From Massospora cicadina (lineage: Eukaryota; Entomophthoromycota; Entomophthoromycetes; Entomophthorales; Entomophthoraceae): a DNA stretch of 64,000 bases. Below, one piece after another: positions 45,806 through 56,533 of the stretch. Under the pieces are notes generated by a model. It saw only the letters and a list, made by a program, of their open reading frames with translations, did not search any database and was not told where the DNA came from. Numbering within the stretch: the stretch's first letter is position 1; every line of letters begins with the position of its first letter. Both the position numbers and the translations under genes were made by a program. The stretch covers positions 22,289 through 86,288 of the forward strand of contig JAKSZP010017468.1 in the NCBI GenBank assembly GCA_022478985.1. The letters are read 5' to 3'.

Positions 45806-46261
45806 CAAAGCACAGGAATCTTGATGTTAGTTTTATATAATCTTAAAAAAACCTGTCCAATTTGGTTCCCTTAATTAATAAAGTACTTTTGGCAAGTTAA
45901 GTAGAAGTTGATTTAATAGTTTGGAAGATGTCACATACACAATGATTTTAAATATATAGAGAGATGTTTTGGGAGCAGTTTGGTGTTATTTGATTGATTC
46001 GATAGGTTATTTTGTTTGACCGAGTGGTTGATGGCTTTTGGTCGAATCGATAGGACACAGTTTAGTTTTGAGGGGTGATTAGATATTGGTTGATTTGATA
46101 AGTTCAGTTAAGTTTAGCTGAGTGATTGGTGGTTTTTGGTTGATTCGATTGAGCAATAAAATTTGGCTGAGTGGCTATAGTTTAATTCTAGTATAAAATC
46201 CAAGTTAAATTTGAATATTGAAATCTAGGTACCGTAGCGAAGCACGGGCAATGAATGCTAA

Positions 46262-47004
46262 TTTTTATATAAAAGTATATTTCTCAGCAATCTCCATCGG
46301 ATCAAACCTTGTCGCTTTTCTCTTTTCATTGTTTTTTGCACATCTGACTTAAGGTTGCATTTATTTTTTTACGCCGGTTTAAATTACCTTTTACAACCTT
46401 AAGTACTGACACTTTAATTTGTTGATAAACATTTACTTTCGAGCTCGTTTTCCTTAAGGTTTTGTTGAATCGATATTATCGCCATAATAAAGGTTGGAGA
46501 TTTTGTTTTTATTGCTAGTATTTTATTAGGATATTTTTGTGTTGGCGTGGGTTTTTTGCCGCATCGCAACATTCTCTAGATACAAACTGAGATTCGCTGT
46601 TTTCTTGTAACCCAGAATTTGTGATTTTAGTAACGTTTTTTCTACTTACTTTGAGATATATCCTAGTTTCGGGTTTGATACGCGCCTTGCTTAAGAAATT
46701 TAAATCAAGTTGATTTATTTTTATAAAAGACTACGGTTTAAGCGATGTAAAAAGCTTCTTCTGTTTTCAGCTGCGCTGGGCTACAGCCCTTGTATTTTAT
46801 GTCGCGTTGTTGATATTGAATCTCGAGTTTCACTTTAAAGCGGATTTTTGTTTTTGAAAGCTGTGTTACGCTTAATATTAAAGCAGAGAGTTGCACTGAT
46901 GGGGATACTATTTTTCTAATTTTTTAATTTTATTAGTGCTCTATGACTAACGCTTTTGGCTTTAGCTTTATAACCGCCTCAGACAAACCTTTTAAAACGA
47001 CTTG
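46262..47004 (+). promoter_or_regulatory. Upstream region of the nucleoporin gene
   Basis: About 740 bp of CpG-containing unique sequence with no ORF of note. It presumably holds the promoter and leader. A short AT-rich stretch at 46915-46945 precedes the start codon by about 70 bp. No specific element can be named. Confidence 0.4.
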
Positions 47005-49332
47005 ATGTCTGGATTTGGACAACAATCAAGTTCTCAAAGCGCGGCAGGGTACACCCCGTCTGCTTATGGGCAAGGCCCATATACAGGATTCGGTCAAGGA
47101 ACTTCAGGATTTGGCCAAGGAACTTCGGGGTTTGGTCAAACAGCAACTTCGTCTGGAACGGGGTTTGGCGGAACGGCTGCGTCTTCCGGTTTCGGCCAGC
47201 CAGCTTTTGGCGGACAAACCTCTGGGTTCGGTGCAACTTCTTCGGGTGGGTTTGGGCAAAACAGTAGCGGGTTTGGTGGACAAAGTACTCCATCAGGATT
47301 TGGTCCAACCGGCACTGGTGGGTTTGGGCAGAGCGCTTCGTTTAATAGCTCCGGATTTGGTGCCAATCCAACCGGATTTGGGTCATCAAGTGGATTTGGT
47401 CAATCTACTACTGGCTTTGGCGCTAGCTCTGGTGGCTTTGGTTCTGCTCAACCGTCTGGCTTTGGTGCTAGCTCTGGCTTTGGTTCTGCTCAGCCATCGT
47501 CTGGGTTTGGCGCCAATTCTGGCGGCTTTGGTTCTAATCAGTCATCATCTGGGTTTGGAGGTGCCACTTCAAGCGGGTTTGGAACCTCGAGTGGGTTCGG
47601 GTCGAAAGCAGCATCTGGATTTGGCTCGGATAGCGGATTTGGTCAGTCTTCCGGGTTTGGCTCTGGCGCAGCCGCCCCAAGTGGATTTGGAAGTGCGTCG
47701 AGCGGGTTCGGCTCTACAGCCTCAGCTGGCTTTGGTCAGCAAGCTGCCCAATCACAACCTGGGTTCGGTCAATCTAGCTCTGGCTTTGGTCAATCGGCCA
47801 CAGGTTTTGGCCAATCTAATACCGGCTTTGGTGCTTCTAGCGGATTTGGTGGAACTAGCTCAACTGGGTTTGGCCAATCTGGCACTGGATTTGGTCAATC
47901 GAATACTGGATTCGGACAATCTGGCACTGGATTTGGCCAGACCAGCTCTGGTTTTGGTCAATCTAGCTCTGGGTTTAGTCAACCTAGCTCAGGGTTTGGT
48001 CAGACATCTACCAGCGGCTTTGGTCAGTCAGGTTCTGGCTTCGGACAAAGCGGTACTGGATTCGGTCAACCTAGTTCAGGGTTTGGCCAATCGGCTGGGT
48101 TTGGGCACTCTAACACTGGATTCGGACAAAGCGGTACTGGATTCGGCCAACCTAGCTCAGGGTTTGGCCAATCAGCTGGGTTTGGGCAGTCTAACACTGG
48201 GTTTGGCCAATCAGTGGGCTTTGGCCAGGCAAACACGGGGGCTTCGGGCAACCCACTAGCGGCTTTGGCCAGTCAAATACTAGCGGATTTGGTCATTCCA
48301 ATATTGGAATCGGTTCATCAAACACTGGCTTTGGTCAGAGTAACTTTGACAAGGGACAAACCTCAGGCTTCCCGTCGCTTAACTCGGGGATTGGTTTCAG
48401 CCAAGCCAAGTTTGGGCCAAATTCAGGGGATAGTGGGTTAAACTTCACAGCTCTCAACCCATCCCTCTTTGAATCTACGTTTGATACCACCCAGATTACC
48501 ATTGATCCCCGTCTCAAGCACTTTTTGAGCATCGCGGCATCGTTGCGCGTCGAAGAGCTTCCCACCGAGGCCCAGCAATTTCTTAAGGATGCAGAGTAAG
48601 CCATCTGCTGGAGTGCTAACCCTTTAGAACTGCGATGGCTTCCCACACCACAGCCCTAAAAGAAATCCGCTCCATGATGGAGGCTCAGGAGCCTGAAATA
48701 CATGAAACCAATGAGCAGGTGGGGATTGCCGCATCCAACATCCTCTTTGTTGATCGCTTGGTTCAATCCGGCATTGAGTACCAGAAGCGTCTTGAGGAGA
48801 GCTGCCCTCAGGAGTCAGATGTTGAGTCGGTGCACTTTTTACTTGAGTCACTTCGCCATAAGCAAGCTCCTTGTACCAAAGTCATTGCCAAAATTATCAG
48901 TCATCTTTCAGAGCGCACTAACATTGCCTTTGAGAGTGCTCAACTCGCAACTAAGGTAAGCTACTGACATATTAATTAACACCACCTAGACCCTTAAGGT
49001 TTCTAATCATAACCTTGCCTGCTTTAGAAAGCTGGAAAATGCCAGAAGTAAGCTTATATACTTGCTCCTTCTAATTTTTAGTGGCTGAGTCTTTAAATAC
49101 TTTCTTGCACTTGCAGATGAGCAGAGTTAGTGAACAAGCTGATAAGGTCCTGGCTAAAAGTCACCTGGCAACTAGAGTTTTTGGCATCAGCTCTACCAAC
49201 ATCTTGCATGATCAACCAAATTTGGGGCTAGATTCTTTCCTAAGCTCTATCTATAAGCCCAAAGATCTTGACTTTCACCCTAGCCTTTTTGATATTTCAG
49301 TTCTTGATGTCAAGCTTGCTAACCCCTGCTAA
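47005..49332 (+). CDS. FG-repeat nucleoporin, NUP58/NUP49-like, with three mini-introns and one frameshift
   Basis: Start ATG 47005 (MSGFGQQSSSQ). About 410 residues are SGFGQ/TGFGQ-type FG repeats that form the selective barrier of the nuclear pore. At a run of five G (48237-48241) the repeat pattern jumps to the -1 frame (GGFGQPTSGFGQSN), so one base seems missing. The shifted frame reaches the structured part: FTALNPSLFESTFDTTQITI, DPRLKHFLSIAASLRVEELP, then helical coiled coil. Introns inferred from GT...AG and frame: 48596-48627 (32 bp, GTAAG, TGCTAAC, TAG), 48956-48989 (34 bp) and 49048-49081 (34 bp). The last exon ends VLDVKLANPC at TAA 49330-49332. FG repeats followed by coiled coil and the spacing of helices fit Nup58/Nup45/Nup49 of the central channel complex better than Nsp1/Nup62 or Nup54, but this assignment is by eye. 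The intron 2-3 exon is the least certain. Confidence 0.8.
48596..48627 (+). other. Mini-intron 1 of the nucleoporin gene (32 bp)
   Basis: It begins GTAAGCC, contains TGCTAAC 14 nt before the 3' end and stops at CCCTTTAG. Removing it turns an in-frame stop (GAG TAA) into a continuous coiled-coil reading frame (DAE-TAMASH). Confidence 0.75.
48956..48989 (+). other. Mini-intron 2 of the nucleoporin gene (34 bp)
   Basis: GTAAGC at the 5' end, ATTAATTAAC as branch region and ACCTAG at the 3' end. Splicing removes a TGA and joins LATK to TLKVSNHN in frame. Confidence 0.65.
49048..49081 (+). other. Mini-intron 3 of the nucleoporin gene (34 bp)
   Basis: GTAAGC at the 5' end, CTTCTAAT as branch-like region and TTTTTAG at the 3' end. 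Splicing joins LENAR to MAESLNTFLHLQ without a stop. Confidence 0.6.
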
Positions 49333-50300
49333 TGTTGTTTATTATGATATGTATCTGATCTGCTTTAGTTTAATTGAGGTTAATTGGAATAGTCTAATGT
49401 GCTTTATAGATTAAGAGTTCATTGAACATATTCTGGACCAGTCCCCTGTTTCTCCCTTACACAGTCAGTATAAGGGATTTTGGTCTTCTAAACTTATCAA
49501 GGCACCTCTTAAATGTGAAAACCTATACTCCTTTATCATGCTTTCAAGCTAGGTAATTGGCTACTTTAAATAAACCTTTGCCTTTTAAATTAAATCTCAA
49601 ATGATAATAGTTTCATAGCAAATATCTAAAGTAGAGGACATCTATATTTATTTATTTATTAATGCACCTTTAAATCTTTGTTTGTATTAAACTTCAACTT
49701 TAACTACTTTTGTAAAATTTATCAAATTTAAACCCTATAAAAGTCCATTTATTCACCTTAACAAGACCATTTATTTGCTTAAATTTATTACCTGTTTGCT
49801 GCTAATTTCAGATTTTAAGCTTATTCAATATCCAAGCGTTACTACTCAAGTTTTTAAAATAGTCTAGGGCCCTTAACTTTAAAATGAGTTGCTTTTCTAT
49901 AAAGGTTAGTTGGAGGTTTTTGATTGATGATTGAGAGCTTAAGTATAGTCTCCTTGGTCCTACTCTTATTTCACCTTGCTAGGGGATGGTATTTATCCTT
50001 CAGTGGGAAAACAAGGCTGCATAGCTTTTTAAATGTGTAGTTATATATCAGGAAGCAAGATAGTAGGCTTAATATTTTAAACTATCATCCTTGTTGGAAA
50101 ATTAACCAGATGGATTCATCTCATAGTTTCCAAGGTTGGTATCTCAATTAGTTGGGCATAGTGGATTAATTAATCTTCTGGTTTTATTGGTATTATTAAT
50201 ATAAATTGTTGATTTGTGCTCCCCAATTAGTTGGGTTGAGCTATTTCAATGTATCCACCAGATTTGGGAGTATCAGGCCATCTCCATTAACATTGATTAT
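49333..50300. other. Intergenic DNA downstream of the nucleoporin
   Basis: AT-rich sequence without a gene. It presumably contains the transcript 3' end and a boundary to older repeat DNA, since CpGs become rare. Confidence 0.5.
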
Positions 50301-50309
50301 TATTATTTA

Positions 50310-50840
50310 GATTACCAGCAACTTACACCAATGATAATCAATCAAGTTTATAATAGTAAATTATAAGGGTTTACAGGAGACTCAAGGCTGAATATAATCC
50401 AATACTGACTGCTGGCAGAATGAATGCCAAGATTTTTAATAGGTGAGGCACTTGCTTGCCATTTGATGCCTAAATTCTACAATTTACTGGCAACTGATGC
50501 CAAGGATAAATCAAGACATGTGTTTTTAGGATTATCTGGTAACTTATGCTGAGGATAATCATATTGCTAACTTTGGTGCTGAAGGTTCCAATAGGTGGGC
50601 ATTTGAGGGATATTCTGCCACCTAGAGTTCAGAATTACCAGCAACTAAAGGCTGAGGATATTTGACAAAATGTAGATTAATAATTTTATTCTGATTGAAC
50701 TGGTGACTGATGCCAAGGATGAATCAGATTAATATTTGGCATTCAATTAGGAGAATAAAAAGGGGAATAGTTGCCAGAAGTAATGCTAATGATAGGTTGA
50801 GTTGCCATTGATAAATGCCAATGATTGTTAATAGGTGGAC
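50310..50840. repeat. Degenerate minisatellite
   Basis: Variants of CTGGCAACTGATGCCAAGGA recur about every 50-70 bp: near 50322, 50410, 50484, 50536, 50637, 50698, 50773 and 50803. They are often followed by TAAATCA or by AATAGGTG. Divergence is high. Confidence 0.55.
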
Positions 50841-51580
50841 AGTAACATTGTCAGGGAAACGCCTAAGTATAGATACCTCAAAATCCCTCTTGATTGTGAT
50901 CTCCCTTTTGCCCACCTTTGTTAGTTGTAAGTGGTAAGGCCGCTTGATTGGTAGGTGGGACTGGAGATCCCTAAGGTTAGATGCTGGGTGAGCACACTTA
51001 GGAGTGGTTGGCGCTACCAACTTTCATACCTGGAGTTACAAGGAAGCCCTGCATGGACATTCTCAACTGGCCACCCCAATGAGGGCCTGATGGGGATTAA
51101 CCTCAAGTGGGATGGTAGCTCATGAGCAGGCTGCCTGGAAAGGGTGTAAGACTCACTGGTGCACCTCCTGAGATGAGTTAATTGGCTCAAAGTAAAGTTA
51201 GTATGCTGGGTTGGGGAGTTGCACTTGGACTTTTAGTGAAAAGGTACGCTAATGAAGGCAAAACAGTAAGGGTTAGCAGCCCTCATACTATTGGCTTGGC
51301 ACACTAATGGAGCCCTAATGTAGCGGATGCAAAATCTTCATCAATGCTTATCTTTGGATAAGATAAGAATATCAAAGCAAGTATCACCTTAAAAATGATC
51401 AAGTATAGTGGGTTATCTAACCAAGGCAAGAATGTCATATCCTGGATTTTTCTTGCACTGGCTTTAGTAACCACAAATTTTAAGTACAGATCAAGCTGTT
51501 TGAATTATACATCCAGCTATATAGATTAATTATCAGCCACCCTCTTTAGATTAGTTTAAAACAGTTTTGGATTAAGTTAT
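50841..51580. other. Old repeat-like intergenic DNA
   Basis: No gene or terminal structure is recognised. The segment is CpG-poor with moderate GC, similar to transposon internal DNA, and lies directly beside Gypsy-3. Confidence 0.4.
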
Positions 51581-51585
51581 ATGCC
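51581..51585. repeat. Gypsy-3 target-site duplication, left
   Basis: ATGCC, repeated at 58939-58943. Confidence 0.9.
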
Positions 51586-52063
51586 TGTTAGTTCTTGGCA
51601 TCTAGGATTGAATCTGCTGAGTCAGTTTGCACAGGGTATTAGCCACTGAGCAATCAAATTGGATGATATTAGGATTGCCAACTTCTTAATAAAACTTGAT
51701 AAAATATGTATGGAGCTATCGCCCCTTACTTCAATCTTTATTTTAATATAAATTGCAGACTTATCTGCACTCATGTATCACCCATAAAAAAGACTACTCC
51801 TTTAATCTTCCGTGTGACTCTTTATATCTCAGTTCCCCAAGCCAGATGCATCCTCAGCTTAGCAATCTTCTATTCTTTTTCCCTTTTCAAATTACTCTCG
51901 TTCATATTGAATCTCAGCATAAATCCTCTTGATTCGCCAAATGGTTATCATTTTGCTCAATTATAATTCATATATACTTTTTTGTAAATCTCAAGACTTG
52001 TCTCAATCCCTCCAATCCGCCAATATGGGTAGAATATCAACCAGTTATATCAACTTCCTAACA
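51586..52063 (-). repeat. Gypsy-3 3' LTR
   Basis: 478 bp, near-identical to 58460-58938 over long blocks such as ACTACTCCTTTAATCTTCCG and AATCTCAGCATAAATCCTCT. Confidence 0.93.
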
Positions 52064-52066
52064 TTA

Positions 52067-52076
52067 CCCCCCCTTT
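52067..52076 (-). promoter_or_regulatory. Gypsy-3 polypurine tract
   Basis: On the minus strand AAAGGGGGGG lies three bases from the start of the 3' LTR. It is the expected primer for plus-strand DNA synthesis. Confidence 0.75.
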
Positions 52077-52363
52077 GACTGGATGATAGGCTCTTACTGT
52101 TTATATGCTCAGAGGAACTTCACATGGACTTGGTTGATAATCCAGCCCCCAGCAGGTTCCTTAATAATGTAGGCATCCATGCCGGTCTTCTTGATTATCT
52201 CGAATGGGCCAGCCCAAATGTTGGAGAGCTTGTTTTTCCGCCCAAATCTGTGCTGGTTGTGGAATAAAACATGGTTACCCACAGCAAGCAGTTGGAGTCC
52301 GCTTCATTGCTTCTTATCGGCTTCCTTATTACAAATCTTCTTGGCCAAACTGGTGGAGTAGGC

Positions 52364-53241
52364 TTACATTTGCAGCTTGATCAATATATCCATAAGTGTC
52401 TTCAAATACCACCGGGGATTCACACCACCAGTGTCCTCTACACATGAATAGAGCAAGGCAGGCAGAGCTGGATGTTGCCCATACAGTAGTTGAAATGGGC
52501 TCTTACCAGTAGCTGAGTGATAGCTGATATTATACATGAACACAACAGTAGGTAGAAAGGAACTCCATTCTGAGGGCCAATTTGTTATCAATTTGTGGAG
52601 TATGTTCACTAGGGTTCCGTTGACTCACTCCACCATCCCATTTGACTCCAGATGATAGGGGTGGTCAAAACCCCATGAATCGCCATCAACTCATTCAACT
52701 TTGGCAGGATATGCAAAGTGAAGTTGGTTCCATTATCTGTCAGAATGAACTGTGGGCAGCCGTGACGCTGTATAACACACTCCATAATAAACTTGGCAGT
52801 AGTGACCGCACCCAAGTTGCTAATAGCCCTGACCTCCACCCATTGGGTCAAATGATTGATGGCAACAATTATATACTTATATCGATTGGTGCTAGTCAGC
52901 AGAGGTCCCACTACATCAATGGAAATGGTGTGCCAGGCGAACTGGGGTTTAACTAGCTGGTACATGGTTTTCTTGCGGAAAGGCTTTTCCACTTGACACT
53001 GATGGCAACAGCTAACTAATTCCAATATGTTGTAATGCATGCTATCCCAGTAGTATCATGGTTGCAAAAACTCCAGCGTTTTCTGCAACCCTCCATGTCC
53101 TACAGCCCAATGAGCATCCATAATAATTGAGGGTCTATCTGAAGGCTTAGGGAAACTCAACGTTGCGTCTCCAATACATTTATATAGTTCTTCCCCATGT
53201 ACAAAGGTATCCTCCCTGAGTTTATATAACACCTTGACCAC
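52364..53241 (-). pseudogene. Gypsy-3 integrase
   Basis: The zinc-binding part shows HWAVGHGGLQKTLEFLQP (about 53110-53056) and CCHQCQVEKPFRKKT (about 53010-52966). The catalytic core has D in ISIDVVGPLL, D in FILTDNGTNFTLHILPKLNE and a damaged third acidic region (WWSESTEP). The C-terminal part continues at 52609-52364 (PSEWSSFLPTVVFMYNISYH, STGKSPFQLLYGQHP). Stops and a shift near 52610 break it. Confidence 0.82.
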
Positions 53242-53279
53242 CTGCGGCGGCTCATCCTGTATTTGTTCGCCACCATCTT

Positions 53280-53640
53280 CTCATAGATTATGTCAGCTAG
53301 ATCTGCCATGATAGCGACTGTGGGCAACTGAGAAAGACAATCCGCGTTTTGATGTTTTTCTCTTAGTCAATGTAAAATCTTGAAATTATATGCTTGAAGC
53401 TTCAGATCCCAACAAGCGAGCCATCCTTCCAGTTCATGGAGATTCTGTAGCCAGCGCAAGGAAGTGTGATCCAGCAACTACTTGGAATCTTACCTCATGC
53501 AAATATACCTGAAACTGTTTGTAAGCGTAGATCACCACTAAACACTCCCACTTGGTTATGGTGTAGTTTTGTTTGTGGCAATTCAAGCTTAGACTACAGA
53601 ATGCGGCAGGATGTTCCATGCTGTCATCATCCTTCTGGGA
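53280..53640 (-). pseudogene. Gypsy-3 RNase H
   Basis: HPAAFCSLSLNCHKQNYTIT, then KWECLVVIYAYKQFQVYLHE, match the Gypsy RNase H pattern (H-P-V-A-F-x-S, Y-x-x-x-x-E-x-L-A-V). A QLPTVAIMADLAD-type linker follows towards the integrase. Stops are present. Confidence 0.72.
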
Positions 53641-53958
53641 TAATACTGCCCTATAGCAGCGAGAGATGCATCCATTTGTACTATGAACTGTTTGTCAAAG
53701 TTGGGGTATTGCAAAATGGGTGCGCTTGCTAACGCGGTTCACAACACATTAAAAGCATTCTGGCATCGTTCCATCCAATTGAAGGAAGTGTTTTTCTTTA
53801 ACAACTCAAAAAGTGGGGCCCCAATGCAGCTAAAATTGGGAATGAACCGTCAGTAATACCCAACCATCCCTCAGAAGCACCTGAATGTCCCGCTTATTCC
53901 CTGGGCGAGTCATCTTTCTTATCACTTTCACCTTAGCTGGCTGCAGTTTAAGCCCATT

Positions 53959-54420
53959 TTAAACTATGACAAATCTGAGGTATTCCAATTGTTCTTTAAA
54001 GAAATGGCACTTCTGAGGCTTAGTTTTGATATTAGCGGCAGCGAGGCGCTGAAACACTTGTTCTAAGTGGGCCAGGTGCTCTGTAAATGTCTGCAAGAAC
54101 ACATTGATGTCGTCAAGGTAAACTAGGATGCAGGACAGCTTTATGTCATCTAAAATTGTATCCATGGAACGCTGGAATGTAGCCAGAGCATTACACAATC
54201 CTTGTGGAGTGAGAGTCAGCTGGAACAACCCTCTTGAGGTGATGATCGCACATTTCTCCCATTCCACTAATGGCAATTCAATCTGCCAGTACCCCAAGAT
54301 CAGATCCATGGCAGAAAAATAGTTCGCTTCTACCAATTGGTCTAACGCATTATCAATCTGTGGAAGAGGGTAGGAATCCTTCTTCATTACGGTATTGAGT
54401 TTATGATAGTCAATAACCAC
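53959..54420 (-). pseudogene. Gypsy-3 reverse transcriptase core
   Basis: A 153-codon open run with MVIDYHKLNTVMKKDSYPLP, ANYFSAMDLILGYWQIEL, TPQGLCNALATFQRSMD and ILVYLDDINVF. Both catalytic sites (D39 and the YLDD at residues 101-104 of this run) are intact, unlike in the other Gypsy copies here. A stop lies just before its start (SXVVIDYH context), so the full polyprotein is interrupted. Confidence 0.87.
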
Positions 54421-54485
54421 TCAATTTGAGCCATCCTTTTTCTTTATGATGAGCACAGGTGATGCCCATGGACAGTTTGACAGCT

Positions 54486-55211
54486 CTAATATTCCTTGCA
54501 CAATAAGTTCATCCACTTTGTTGGAGACAACCTCTTCCACCACTTTTGAACATCTAATAGGTTGCAATCAAATGGGAGGGTGATACCCATATCTATCCAA
54601 TGTACCACTCCTTGAGTGCACCCCAAATCATGATTGTCATGTGTGAATATATCCTGATATTTTTCGAATAGTGCCATTGCCTCATCTTGCTGTTCTGCCA
54701 ATAATCCTGTGAGCGCTTCCCACGAAACCACAGTCAGTATGCCAAATGGTGAGCTTGCTAGTAGTCCGAGATCCTCCCATGAGCCAAAATCATGAATATG
54801 ATGAACTTCCTCTATAGGGACTAAGTGTAGGTAAGCCACCACTTGGTGCTGCTGGATCGTTATTGCCTTCTTCTGTAAGTTTGCTAGCAGCACTTTCACC
54901 TCCCCATGCCCTGGTAGCAGTAACCCTGGAGCCACATGTGGTTCAAGCCACAAGTGCAGGTGAGGCATCATAAATTCTCCATAAAGCCCCTTAGGGACAT
55001 CAGTTTCAAGCTCAGTCTCTATTATACTCTGGTGTCCAGATGGTAGGCTCAAAGCGTTTGTTGCCCAAAGCAGGATCCATTTGTAATCATATATTTGGTT
55101 GGAAAGGTCCTGGTCTGCCAGCCCAGTCATCAGTAACAAACAGGAATCACTCCGTCGCTGTATGCAAGATTGATCTGGCTGGAGTGGACTGGATCCGTTG
55201 GGATCCCACAA
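54486..55211 (-). pseudogene. Gypsy-3 protease-RT linker
   Basis: A 241-codon frame. Its middle part (SLPSGHQSIIETELETDVPK, GLLLPGHGEVKVLLANLQKK, AITIQQHQVVAYLHLVPIEE) has the strand pattern of the linker seen in many Gypsy elements, which recalls the dUTPase fold but lacks its catalytic motifs. The end (LFEKYQDIFTHDNHDLGCTQ, then GVVHWIDMG) leads into RT. Confidence 0.72.
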
Positions 55212-55239
55212 GTGGAAATATACATGGGAATCTGTTGGC

Positions 55240-55545
55240 CTAAATAGTAAGAGTTTCCTTTGCCATATTTATCACAACGCCAAATTTCCTCATAAAAGCC
55301 GCGCCAATTAACATATTGTAGTTGTTATTTGGCAAAACCACCACCGTAACAGACACCTGGACTGACCCAAATCGCAAGGGCAACGCGCTATATGCTCCTT
55401 CAGACACAGTGCTGTGCGTTCCCATGGTCCCATATATTACTCGATGGTCCACATCTGGTTTCAACATAAGTTTAGCCACCAACTTGGTGGAGACTATGTC
55501 CACCAGTGCTCCCGTGTCTATGATAGTGCGGATTTTTGTGTTTCA
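55240..55545 (-). pseudogene. Gypsy-3 protease
   Basis: RTIIDTGALVDIVSTKLVAK, with the intact retropepsin active site DTGA near 55520, continues into YNMLIGAAFMRKFGVVIN. The retropepsin would cut Gag and Pol. The 87-codon frame begins at ATG 55503, but the domain starts upstream in the same frame. Confidence 0.82.
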
Positions 55546-56042
55546 AATGAAAATGTTGCAGTAAGTACATTCTGAGTAAGAAGAACCATCAGTGTTTATT
55601 ACTTGTATGTACAAGGGCTTTGTGTTACTTAAAAAGGAGGAAATGCCCTCGCCAATCTGAGGATACTCACTAGTGATTTTCTCCACCAGAATGGCTATGT
55701 TGACCCTACTAAAGAGGCGACGTTCATCAAAGGATCTGCGTTGCTGGAGCCAGTCTGTTCCAGTATTTGCCACGCATATAGTTTCTGCACATCTTGGCGG
55801 AGCTCAGCCTGATTGGGTGAACTCTTACTCTTGGAAGCAGAAGCAGGGGTATCCAACGAAAGCTTCTGGTATAATAAATCATCCAATTGAGATTCAACTT
55901 CTACCTGAAAAGACATTTGGGAATTGTTAGGGACAAGTGAATTGGGCTTAGTGGAGATAGAGCGTCCCATTTCTACTCCTCTTGAGCTTTTCCCTGCTCA
56001 ATTTTCTCAGTTGGCATTACATACACTTGTGGTTTGGTAGGG

Positions 56043-56091
56043 CAATTGCCCGCATAATGCCCTCTTCGTCCACACTAGAAGCAAGTGTTCA
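56043..56091 (-). pseudogene. Gypsy-3 CCHC zinc knuckle
   Basis: Read on the minus strand: NTCF, a stop codon, then CGRRGHYAGNCPTKPQ. All four ligands (C, C, H, C) are kept but the residue between the first two cysteines is now TAG. It marks the end of Gag. Confidence 0.75.
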
Positions 56092-56533
56092 TAAAAGGTT
56101 CATGTATATAGTTTGTGGTGGACAGAACAGGTCAGAAGTTTCTGGTATGGTTCCAAGGTTGCGTACAAATTGGTGAAGCATACATGGGCTAAAAAGGGTC
56201 CACTGACTCGTATGAGGGACAAATATGTTCCAGCAGCTGATAACCCAGTTGTTGCAGTCTATATCCTGGAGGGGTTGGAGCGGGTACAGCAGAGATTTTC
56301 TGGACTACGTCAGGGGCGCTGATTGTGGCGGAGAGTTGACATAAGGTATTAATGATTCAAATAAGTCCAGTATCTCCATCCAACACATGAGACATAGCAT
56401 TAGATAGTTCCCAATGTGGTTTGATGGCCGCCGTCATCACTATACCAACATCCTCAGTTGATAAAATGTTAGCTCCAAGTAGGACGTGTGCTTCCACCAA
56501 AAACTGCTCAGCGAATTCTAACAGGGTCTCATC

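Larger units (their letters stand above)
45230..46200. repeat. Degenerate GGTTGATTCGRTAAG minisatellite inside the Helitron
   Basis: Units of very roughly 50-65 bp recur at about 45240-45480 and 45960-46170, built from GGTTGATTCG, a TAAGTT-like spacer and GAGTGGTTGGTGGTTTTTGG. Spacing and sequence are irregular. Internal minisatellites are common in non-autonomous Helitrons. Confidence 0.6.
45010..46261 (+). mobile_element. Non-autonomous Helitron-like element
   Basis: It starts TCTATATTAATAAAATC immediately after an A (45009). It ends with a short hairpin, CCGTAGCGAAGCACGGGC, followed by ATGAATGCTAA, where the last four bases are the Helitron CTRR end, and then a T (46262). A-to-T insertion, 5' TC, 3' CTRR and the sub-terminal hairpin all fit. 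It encodes no Rep or helicase. An internal copy of the terminal hairpin at about 45505-45516 plus 45806-45830 is split by a SINE. Both halves contain degenerate GGTTGATTCGATAAG-type repeats. The element is 1252 bp including the SINE. Confidence 0.72.

Noticed and set aside
45532..45840. 102-codon ORF and possible tRNA gene around 45700-45805
   Set aside because: The region is a SINE with a 16-bp target duplication. The box A and box B matches belong to its tRNA-like head, which does not fold into a cloverleaf with paired acceptor ends.
47015..48259. 414-codon open frame overlapping the FG nucleoporin in another frame
   Set aside because: The repetitive FG codons leave the second frame free of stops by chance. 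Its product is leucine/alanine low-complexity sequence and the correct frame has the SGFGQ repeats, an ATG and spliced downstream exons.
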